DNA from: Alphaproteobacteria bacterium UBA3307
GTDB taxonomy: Bacteria; Pseudomonadota; Alphaproteobacteria; RF32; CAG-239
Direction: 5' to 3'
Assembly: GCA_002361365.1 (NCBI GenBank)
Contig: DEST01000094.1
Coordinates: 245 to 9,303, forward strand
DNA: 9,059 bases
How positions within the stretch are numbered: the first letter of the stretch is position 1; each line of letters starts with the position of its first letter. A program made the translations under genes and the position numbers. Below are positions 1 to 5,407 of the stretch, one piece after another. The notes beneath the pieces are model-generated. The model saw nothing but the letters and a program-made list of their open reading frames with translations. It ran no database searches and was not told where the DNA came from.

Positions 1-920
1 TGATATCCCCACGAAGCATCAAGCGGATGCTCGCACAACGGCATAAATTCGACATGCGTAAATCCCATATTGCTGACATACGGTACCAATCTATCAGCCA
101 ACTCGCGATATGTTAAAAACTCTGAACCATTATCTCCTTTGCGGCGCCATGAACCTAAATGCACTTCATATACCGACATTGGTTTATCATAAATATTGTT
201 ATTTTGACGATACTTCATCCACCTTTCATCATTCCATTGATAATGGTTGATATCAAATACTATTGACGCCGTTTTCGGACGAACTTCAGAAAATGTCGCC
301 ATCGGGTCAGCTTTGCTCAAGATATTGTTATTTTGAGTTTTAATTTCAAATTTATAATATTCTCCTTCCACCAAATTTGGTATAAAAATATCCCAAATTC
401 CGCAACTGATGTGTTTACGCATTACATTGATACGCCCGTCCCAATTGTTGAAATTGCCTACAACCGATACACGTTTTGCGTTTGGTGCCCACACAGCAAA
501 AGCCACACCTTTAACTCCGTCTATTTCCATCAAATGAGCACCGAGTTTTTTATACATTTCCCGATGATTGCCCTGTGCAAACAGATAGGCATCTATATCC
601 CCGATTGTGGCCGGAAAACGATACACATCTTCAGCATTATATATATGACCTTGGTCATTTGTTATTTTGAATTTATACTTAAAATCTTCTGTCTTATCCG
701 TATTGAGTTGGAACAAACCGCGTTCGTCGACTTTAATCATCATTCCCAACGATTTACCGTTTACATCTAATACTTCAACCGAAGTGGCAAACGGCTGAAA
801 AGTCCTGATATAAACCTTTTTGGAACCTTTATCGCGATGTATGCCTAGCACCGCAAAGACATTTCCGTGATCACCGTCAACAATAGCTTTAATTTCTTCT
901 TCAGACAACATATTATCCAT
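1..920 (-). CDS. glgB: 1,4-alpha-glucan branching enzyme, N-terminal part (cut by window edge)
   Basis: This gene makes the alpha-1,6 branches of glycogen in the cytoplasm. I read 306 uninterrupted codons from the ATG at 920 to the left edge. Residues 1-105 resemble the GlgB N1 domain (VFAVLGIH near residue 23). Residues about 108-205 form the CBM48 domain (AFAVWAPNAKRVSVVGNFNNWDG). The GH13 catalytic barrel begins near residue 245 with VYEVHLGSWRR, followed by EFMPLCEHPLDASWGYQ, all diagnostic of GlgB. The catalytic Asp/Glu residues lie beyond the edge, so activity cannot be judged. An AGGAG lies 6 nt before the ATG, which supports this start. Carrying both N1 and CBM48 matches the long, E. 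coli-like GlgB layout (about 730 residues). It is transcribed divergently from the small gene at 1213. No other glg gene is visible, so the operon context is unknown. Confidence 0.95.
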   Translation of the reverse strand, partial: MDNMLSEEEIKAIVDGDHGNVFAVLGIHRDKGSKKVYIRTFQPFATSVEVLDVNGKSLGMMIKVDERGLFQLNTDKTEDFKYKFKITNDQGHIYNAEDVYRFPATIGDIDAYLFAQGNHREMYKKLGAHLMEIDGVKGVAFAVWAPNAKRVSVVGNFNNWDGRINVMRKHISCGIWDIFIPNLVEGEYYKFEIKTQNNNILSKADPMATFSEVRPKTASIVFDINHYQWNDERWMKYRQNNNIYDKPMSVYEVHLGSWRRKGDNGSEFLTYRELADRLVPYVSNMGFTHVEFMPLCEHPLDASWGY

Positions 921-984
921 AATAAACTCCTGTATGATAAGACTGTTTAAGCAGTCGTTCAACAATTAAAAAATTACATTTCTA

Positions 985-1013
985 TCTATATAAGTTTATA
1001 TCCGAAATTGCAA
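985..1013 (-). promoter_or_regulatory. Candidate promoter for glgB
   Basis: Reading the minus strand, TTGCAA (1013-1008) is followed after 17 nt by TATAGA (990-985). Each hexamer matches the sigma-70 consensus at 4 of 6 positions. Transcription would start about 55-60 nt before the glgB ATG. The surroundings are very AT-rich, so chance matches are expected. Confidence 0.3.
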
Positions 1014-1106
1014 GCGAATAATATCAAAAAAAGAATGTTTATTTTAAGTGATTGTTATTCTTTAAAATATTATTTTGCTGTTTTTTTTAAATATGGATTT
1101 TATAAA

Positions 1107-1123
1107 TTTGCACATTATGCAAA
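1107..1123. promoter_or_regulatory. Dyad TTTGCA-N5-TGCAAA, possible operator
   Basis: A perfect 6-bp inverted repeat with a 5-nt centre (CATTA) lies about 20 nt upstream of the -35 box of the promoter at 1142. It has the size and symmetry of a dimeric regulator site and sits between two divergent genes. It is not followed by a T-run, so it is not a terminator. In AT-rich DNA this could be chance, and no regulator is known. Confidence 0.25.
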
Positions 1124-1141
1124 AATTTGTTGTCTAACCTA

Positions 1142-1169
1142 TTGACGCATAAAAAAAAGTGATTATACT
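1142..1169 (+). promoter_or_regulatory. Sigma-70 type promoter of the 75-residue protein gene
   Basis: TTGACG (1142-1147) and TATACT (1164-1169) each match the consensus at 5 of 6 positions and are 16 nt apart. The predicted transcript has a leader of about 35 nt before the ATG at 1213. This is the best promoter-like sequence in the window. Confidence 0.6.
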
Positions 1170-1212
1170 CAAGCTTGTAATATAAACTATTATAAAATTA
1201 TGGAGAAATTAA

Positions 1213-1440
1213 ATGACTACAAAATATAACGAAAACAGCGTTAGAGAAGCTGCTTATTATTGCTGGAAAAACGCCGGTTGCCCTAATGGTCAAGATGAAT
1301 ATTTCTGGAATATGGCATTGAACCAACTTTATGGCAATACTTGCAATTCTTCTTGCTGCTGCTCAAGCACCAAGAGTTCTTCTTCCAGCAAAAAAAGCTC
1401 AGCTTCTTCTAAAAAATCTACTTCTTCCAGCAAGAAATAA
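1213..1440 (+). CDS. Small DUF2934-like protein with Cys cluster and Ser/Lys-repeat tail
   Basis: This is a 75-residue protein of unknown function. Residues 9-40 (SVREAAYYCWKNAGCP, then DEYFWNMALNQL) resemble the DUF2934 pattern of R-x-x-AYx-W-x-x-G-x-P-x-G-x-D-x-x-W-x-x-A, a short helical bacterial domain with no assigned role; I recognise this by pattern only. Six cysteines are present (17, 23, 44, 48, 49, 50), with C48-C50 consecutive. Residues 51-75 are almost only Ser and Lys with one Ala and two Thr, in a repeated SSSKK-like rhythm, so the C-terminus should be disordered and strongly basic. There is no signal peptide or membrane segment. GGAGAA lies just upstream of the ATG, a good promoter is at 1142-1169, and a strong terminator follows 30 nt after the stop, so it looks like a complete single-gene transcript. 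DNA/RNA binding or metal binding are possible but unproven. Confidence 0.8.
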   Translation: MTTKYNENSVREAAYYCWKNAGCPNGQDEYFWNMALNQLYGNTCNSSCCCSSTKSSSSSKKSSASSKKSTSSSKK

Positions 1441-1470
1441 GATATAAGAGATAAGTGCATTATTTCTGAA

Positions 1471-1505
1471 AAATATCTGCTTAATTTGAGCAGGTATTTT
1501 TTTTT
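1471..1505. terminator. Bidirectional rho-independent terminator
   Basis: AAATATCTGCTT (1471-1482) pairs with GAGCAGGTATTT (1488-1499) in a 12-bp stem with two G-T pairs and a 5-nt loop. T-runs continue to 1505 on the plus strand. On the minus strand the same stem runs into a T-run as well. It ends the 75-residue gene and can serve the convergent gene whose stop codon (1504-1506) lies in the T-tract. Confidence 0.85.
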
Positions 1506-2340
1506 ATTTATACATTCGATTATTCAGAATCACTTTAGTGGTATACAAAATAAAACACATTCCCGGAGCATATCCGTTTATACGCATATTGCGATGTGTC
1601 TGCTCTTTGCGTGTTCCGGTATTAAGCCCCATTTGCGGCACGTCTACCAATATTCCTTCCAGATGCACAATATCATTAGGCAACAGCATTTCCAATGCTT
1701 TATTGATACGTTCGTTAGCCGGAATCAGATGATAATTATTATATTCTTCAATCTTGATATAATGGTGACACTGCTGATACTTTTTACGGTTTTCATCTGC
1801 CTTTTCCGCACTTATAAAAGTCGGCATAAAAGAGGTTTGATATTTAACCCCTTTACAACGTACTCCTCCGGCTCTTTCTTCATGTACAAACTCAAATTTT
1901 TCAAACACTGACGGTTCGGCCATTTGCCCGATGACAAGTACCATATCACGTGGCACCAAATTGATATATTTTCCTTGAAATTGTCCGCGAAAAATCAAAT
2001 TTGTCAGTGTGGTGTAATCTTCAACTGTTCCCACACGTGCCGTTACGGCATATTTGGTACGCGGCTGCAAAGTATAGCTTATATTTTTGCGCTTAAATAT
2101 AAACGTTTCCGCTGTAATATCCTCAAATAAATCCGCCCTTGATATTTGCAAATTTTCCGCCGTATATTTTCCAAACAAATAAGGATACACCAACCGTTTT
2201 ACATACTGTGGAAATACAAGGTGTAAACATAACATAATAATCGCCACTTTTACACACAGAGCAAAATATTTGCGCTTATGCTTTTTCTCAGCTATACGTA
2301 TCTTACTTTGCTCTAGAGTTTTAAGCCAAACTTCATTCAT
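1504..2340 (-). CDS. Uncharacterised protein with N-terminal membrane anchor
   Basis: This 278-residue protein has no function I can name. Residues 1-24 are basic (KHKRK), residues about 25-43 form one hydrophobic segment, and the rest is soluble, predicted N-in/C-out. The soluble part alternates short hydrophobic strands with polar stretches. Distinctive pieces are LQPRTKYAVTARVGTVEDY (about 91-109), YINLVPRDMVLVIGQ, and near the end LIPANERINKALEMLLPNDI then VHLEGILVDV (about 204-233). The last part recalls a set of unnamed proteobacterial proteins with an IPAN...GD-V-L-G-LV pattern; this is recollection, not a search. Cysteines outside the anchor are isolated, so no redox motif is evident. 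AAGGA lies about 6 nt before the ATG. It stands alone, divergent from the DsbD-like gene and convergent with the 75-residue gene. Confidence 0.75.
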   Translation of the reverse strand: MNEVWLKTLEQSKIRIAEKKHKRKYFALCVKVAIIMLCLHLVFPQYVKRLVYPYLFGKYTAENLQISRADLFEDITAETFIFKRKNISYTLQPRTKYAVTARVGTVEDYTTLTNLIFRGQFQGKYINLVPRDMVLVIGQMAEPSVFEKFEFVHEERAGGVRCKGVKYQTSFMPTFISAEKADENRKKYQQCHHYIKIEEYNNYHLIPANERINKALEMLLPNDIVHLEGILVDVPQMGLNTGTRKEQTHRNMRINGYAPGMCFILYTTKVILNNRMYK

Positions 2341-2361
2341 CTTTCATCCTTGCTTCTCAAC

Positions 2362-2370
2362 ATTATACTC
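2362..2370. promoter_or_regulatory. Possible shared -10 element for the divergent pair
   Basis: ATTATACTC reads as TATACT on the plus strand (2364-2369), toward the DsbD-like gene, and as a perfect TATAAT on the minus strand (2367-2362), toward the 278-residue gene 22 nt away. No good -35 box is found at 16-18 nt in either direction. The same 9-mer occurs at 1162-1170 in the promoter of the 75-residue gene. Confidence 0.3.
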
Positions 2371-2469
2371 TGTAACATATTTCGGATTTAAATGCAATTT
2401 ATTACGCTTAATTATAAAAAAATAATCTTTTATTTATCTTTTGACATTATTATATGTTATAAGATTTGT

Positions 2470-2473
2470 GAGG
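2470..2473 (+). promoter_or_regulatory. Ribosome binding site that sets the start of the DsbD-like gene
   Basis: GAGG lies 5 nt before the ATG at 2479. That start gives a clean signal peptide. An upstream in-frame ATG at 2392 would add 29 AT-rich-encoded residues ahead of the signal peptide and has no comparable Shine-Dalgarno sequence. Confidence 0.65.
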
Positions 2474-2478
2474 TAAAG

Positions 2479-4221
2479 ATGAAGCACAACTTGTTATTCG
2501 GTTTATTTTTGATATACGCCGCACTGTTTAATAATTATGCTTGCGCTGATGATTCAGTCAAGCGTACCGATAATACAACCGTAACACTTTTTCACAATGC
2601 ACAAGACGAAGTTTTATTAAAATTTGAAATCCGCCCGAACTGGCATATATCTTGGAGCAATCCTGGAGATGTCGGGCAATCGACTACTATCAAGGCTGAA
2701 AATTCGGAGCTGAAAATTATTGCTCAAAGCACACCGACAGCTCGTACTATTTTTGATACTATGCATGAATATTTCTACGAAAATGTTGCATATTATTCTT
2801 TGCAACTGAGTGATTTACATAATGCGGAATTAAAACTTGATTTTGTGGAGTGTAGCGACGTTTGTAAACCAGAAACATTAAGTTTTAAGCCTATGGATAT
2901 AGCTGCCACGCCAAACGATAAATGGCAAGATTTAATCTCTATTGCAACCCAAACTTTTCCGCAAAAAATAACTCTATCCAGTCCGCAAAACCATAACCGC
3001 TTACAGCTTGCCTTGCCATATAGCGAATCGGTTTATTTTGCTCCCACCCAAAAAGATGTTATTGATGAATCCGAAATCGAAATCACACCATCAGAAACCG
3101 GTATTCAAATACGTTGGCAAAACACACCTTCATCTCAACTTAAACAAGCTCTGATTATGACTCCCCAACAGAGTTTTCTGGCAGATATCCAGTATATTAA
3201 CAACACATTTAGCTACCTGCTTTATATGATTTTGTTTGCATTTATCGGCGGAATTTTACTCAATGCCATGCCTTGTGTTTTTCCGATTTTGAGTCTGAAA
3301 ATTTTCAATCTTATTAAACAACCTCGGCAAAATTTCTTACCATTTAAAAATGCGCTTTTATACACTTGCGGTGTGTTTTTATCCTTTATGCTTTTGACTG
3401 CTGTGTTGATTGCTTTGAAATCCGGCGGCGAAAATGTCGGCTGGGGCTTCCAATTGCAATCCCCTTGGTTTGTCGGCATAATGGCTGTATTGTTTTTAGT
3501 GCTGTTTTTATATATGACCGAATTGTGGCATTTTCCTAATTTGGTGACGCAAAAAATTCATAAACTTGCCGGTATAAATGAATTTGCCACCGGTTTTTTT
3601 GCAGTATTGATTGCCAGTCCCTGCACCGGTCCGTTTATGGGAGCCGCCGTCGGATACGCTCTTACTCGCAGCGTGCCGGAAATTTTTGCAGTGTTTGGCG
3701 GATTGGCTTTGGGTTATGCCCTGCCCTATGCCCTGATTGAACTATATCCGCACAAACTATGCCTGATTATGCCTAAACCGGGGCGTTGGATGCGTAAATT
3801 GCAAATCATTTTATCTCTGCCGCTACTTTTTACTTCTGTTTGGCTCGGCTCAGTTTTGTATGCGCAACTCACAACTACGGAAAACACCGAAAAAACTTTG
3901 CTTAATTGGCAACCTCTTGATGCCGCATTGGTCGAACAGCTAAATAATAAAGGAGCTAATATTTTTATAGATTTTACGGCCGATTGGTGTCTGACTTGCC
4001 AATTTAATCATAAAATAATTTTAAATACCGAACGCTTTGCAAACTTTGTACACAAAAATAATGTGCACTTGTTTGTTGCCGATATGACCGAATATAATCC
4101 GGAATATAATGCAGCGCTCCAATCATACGGGCGAGACAGTATTCCGCTTTATGTTTACTATCACAATGGCAGTTACGAGCTCTTACCTCTGTTTTTCAGA
4201 GTCGGCTCCTTACCACACTAA
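2479..4221 (+). CDS. DsbD/ScsB-family thiol:disulfide interchange protein
   Basis: This protein should carry electrons from cytoplasmic thioredoxin across the inner membrane to periplasmic thiol proteins. With the start at 2479 it has 580 residues. Residues 1-23 are a signal peptide ending ACA. The periplasmic N-terminal beta domain spans about 25-240 and carries a Cys pair, CSDVC (C125, C129), as in ScsB/alphaproteobacterial DsbD. The membrane domain follows, with C266 in MPCVFP and C382 in SPCTGPFM, the two cysteines expected in TM1 and TM4. A C-terminal thioredoxin-like domain has WCLTC (C504, C507). All six redox cysteines are therefore present. I count only six hydrophobic helices (from about 248 to 475) instead of eight; the last pair before the thioredoxin domain seems absent. 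The C-terminal tail after PLYVYY is short but plausible. The cyclophilin gene follows after 30 nt, so the two are probably cotranscribed. Confidence 0.9.
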   Translation: MKHNLLFGLFLIYAALFNNYACADDSVKRTDNTTVTLFHNAQDEVLLKFEIRPNWHISWSNPGDVGQSTTIKAENSELKIIAQSTPTARTIFDTMHEYFYENVAYYSLQLSDLHNAELKLDFVECSDVCKPETLSFKPMDIAATPNDKWQDLISIATQTFPQKITLSSPQNHNRLQLALPYSESVYFAPTQKDVIDESEIEITPSETGIQIRWQNTPSSQLKQALIMTPQQSFLADIQYINNTFSYLLYMILFAFIGGILLNAMPCVFPILSLKIFNLIKQPRQNFLPFKNALLYTCGVFLSFMLLTAVLIALKSGGENVGWGFQLQSPWFVGIMAVLFLVLFLYMTELWHFPNLVTQKIHKLAGINEFATGFFAVLIASPCTGPFMGAAVGYALTRSVPEIFAVFGGLALGYALPYALIELYPHKLCLIMPKPGRWMRKLQIILSLPLLFTSVWLGSVLYAQLTTTENTEKTLLNWQPLDAALVEQLNNKGANIFIDFTADWCLTCQFNHKIILNTERFANFVHKNNVHLFVADMTEYNPEYNAALQSYGRDSIPLYVYYHNGSYELLPLFFRVGSLPH

Positions 4222-4237
4222 ATTTAACCAACAATGA

Positions 4238-4242
4238 AAGGA
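4238..4242 (+). promoter_or_regulatory. Ribosome binding site that sets the start of the cyclophilin gene
   Basis: AAGGA lies 9 nt before the ATG at 4252, whose product begins with a typical signal peptide (MKKLLLTC). The in-frame ATG at 4234 would sit ahead of this site and lacks its own Shine-Dalgarno sequence. Confidence 0.65.
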
Positions 4243-4251
4243 ACTTCTAAA

Positions 4252-4797
4252 ATGAAAAAATTACTTTTAACTTGCTTAACTGTTTTATTTACCGCTTTGG
4301 GGGTTAATGCTCAAAATCTTGACCCTGAAAATACTCTGGTATTGCAACTTAAAGACGGAGATGTTTACATTCAGATGTATCCGCAAGTAGCCCCTAATCA
4401 CGTTGCCCGTATTAAAGAGCTGACACGTCAAGGCTTTTATGACGGTCTGAATTTTCACCGTGTAATTGACGGATTTATGGCACAAACCGGCGACCCGCGC
4501 GGTAACGGTACAGGCGGCAGCGGTCAAAATATTGATGCTGAATTTAACAGCGTACATCACACTCGCGGCACGGTTTCTATGGCTCGTGCTTCTAACCCTA
4601 ATTCTGCCGACAGCCAATTCTTTATCTGCTTTAAAGATGCTGGATTTTTAGATGGTCAATATACTGTTTGGGGGCAAGTGGTAAGGGGTATGGAATATGT
4701 AGATAATATCAAACGCGGTGACCCTAATAATAATGGCGCGGTATCTAATCCGGATAAAATTATTTCAATGAAAGTTTTAGCCGATATCAAAAAATGA
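4252..4797 (+). CDS. Secreted cyclophilin-type peptidyl-prolyl cis-trans isomerase
   Basis: This enzyme speeds cis-trans isomerisation of X-Pro bonds during protein folding, here in the periplasm. It has 181 residues. Residues 1-20 form a signal peptide ending VNA, followed by QNLD. The cyclophilin domain fills the rest and shows the family marks in order: NFHRVIDGFMAQTGDP with the catalytic Arg, the GGSG segment, GTVSMARA, NSADSQFFI, and LDGQYTVWGQVVRGM. Length and layout match bacterial PpiA-type proteins. It is the second gene after the DsbD-like gene, consistent with a shared role in envelope protein folding, and a strong terminator follows 18 nt after the stop. Whether it is free in the periplasm is inferred from the absence of a lipobox: the Cys in the signal peptide lies mid-helix, not at the cleavage site. 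Confidence 0.93.
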   Translation: MKKLLLTCLTVLFTALGVNAQNLDPENTLVLQLKDGDVYIQMYPQVAPNHVARIKELTRQGFYDGLNFHRVIDGFMAQTGDPRGNGTGGSGQNIDAEFNSVHHTRGTVSMARASNPNSADSQFFICFKDAGFLDGQYTVWGQVVRGMEYVDNIKRGDPNNNGAVSNPDKIISMKVLADIKK

Positions 4798-4815
4798 TTA
4801 AATTGACATACTACC

Positions 4816-4848
4816 AAAAAGACGATGTATTTTTACATCGTCTTTTTT
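4816..4848. terminator. Bidirectional rho-independent terminator
   Basis: GACGATGTA (4821-4829) pairs perfectly with TACATCGTC (4834-4842) around a TTTT loop. It is flanked by AAAAA on the left and TTTTTT on the right, so it works on both strands. It ends the dsbD-like/cyclophilin unit on the plus strand and the nusA-infB operon on the minus strand. Confidence 0.9.
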
Positions 4849-4850
4849 AC

Positions 4851-4979
4851 TTAAAAATATCCGCCGCTACGGTCAAATAAATAGCGAATGACGGCAACAA
4901 TAAATAAAATAACCACAATTGCAATAAACGCAACCACAACTTTGCTACCGCTAAAATACGCAACAAATTGATTCAGCAT
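4851..4979 (-). CDS. Small single-pass membrane protein, 42 residues
   Basis: This short gene starts with ATG 3 nt after the rbfA stop and ends 2 nt before the terminator hairpin and its flanking A/T tract, so it exactly fills the end of the operon. The product begins MLNQFVAYF, has one strongly hydrophobic helix at about 13-35 (KVVVAFIAIVVILF continuing to RYLF) and ends in a short polar tail (DRSGGYF). The Shine-Dalgarno is weak (GGAAAG about 10 nt before the ATG), and translational coupling to rbfA is likely. I know no family for it. The tight packing and the textbook membrane helix argue for a real gene; a chance AT-rich reading frame remains possible. Confidence 0.55.
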   Translation of the reverse strand: MLNQFVAYFSGSKVVVAFIAIVVILFIVAVIRYLFDRSGGYF

Positions 4980-4982
4980 CGG

Positions 4983-5390
4983 CTATTGGCTTTCCGTTGT
5001 GTCTGCATCTTCCGCCGGTTTTGCCAAATCCGCCTTTACTTTAGGGTCATTCATCAGGCGACTGATACGTTCGGCTTCATCAAATGTATCATCGGCGCGA
5101 AAGTTTATTTCCGGTGTAAAACGCAATTTCAGTTTATCTGCCACCAATTTTTTGAACAACCATTTATCAGCGGCAAGTTGCTCCAAAACAGCACCTAAAT
5201 TTTTGCCGTTCAAGGTTGTTAAATACACGGTGGCATACTTCAAATCCGGAGACATAATAACATTTGTAATGGTAATAAATGCTTCGGCAATTTCCGGTGA
5301 ACGTACGTTACCTTGCTCAATTGCCTCCGCAATCACACGCCGCACTTCCTGCCCGACACGCAACTGCCTGTTAGATAATTCCTGTGTCAT
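4983..5390 (-). CDS. rbfA: 30S ribosome-binding factor A
   Basis: RbfA binds the small ribosomal subunit late in its assembly, near the 5' end helix of 16S rRNA, and helps it mature, especially in the cold. The product has 135 residues, in the normal range. The single KH-like domain covers about 8-112: RQLRVGQEVRRVIAEAI, then ITNVIMSPDLKYATVYLT, then LKLRFTPEINFRADDTFDEA, which is the family's closing strand and helix. The last 20 residues are a variable acidic tail. AAGGAAG lies about 7 nt before the ATG. It follows infB by 17 nt in the usual order. The expected next genes truB and rpsO are not here; a small membrane ORF and a terminator follow. Confidence 0.95.
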   Translation of the reverse strand: MTQELSNRQLRVGQEVRRVIAEAIEQGNVRSPEIAEAFITITNVIMSPDLKYATVYLTTLNGKNLGAVLEQLAADKWLFKKLVADKLKLRFTPEINFRADDTFDEAERISRLMNDPKVKADLAKPAEDADTTESQ

Positions 5391-5407
5391 TTTATCTTCC
5401 TTTCTTC

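Noticed and set aside
333..770. Plus-strand open frame of 145 codons
   Set aside because: It lies wholly antisense to the intact glgB reading frame, and its product matches no pattern I know.
1360..1437. Tandem DNA repeat or CRISPR-like array in the Ser/Lys tail
   Set aside because: The repetition is at the amino-acid level with varied codons and has no spacer structure; it is part of the coding sequence.
1486..1911. Plus-strand open frame of 141 codons
   Set aside because: It starts inside the terminator hairpin and is antisense to the 278-residue gene, which has a ribosome site and a sensible anchor segment.
2441..2463. TTGACA followed by TATAAG as a promoter for the DsbD-like gene
   Set aside because: The spacing is only 11 nt, and the -10 would leave almost no leader before the ATG at 2479.
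2392..2478. 29-codon N-terminal extension of the DsbD-like protein
   Set aside because: It would bury the signal peptide and lacks a ribosome site, while GAGG is well placed for the ATG at 2479.
4190..4221. Frameshift at the C-terminus of the DsbD-like protein
   Set aside because: The final residues (LPLFFRVGSL) can be aligned with the usual LP-x-x-LT-x-G ending, and the other frames give nothing better.
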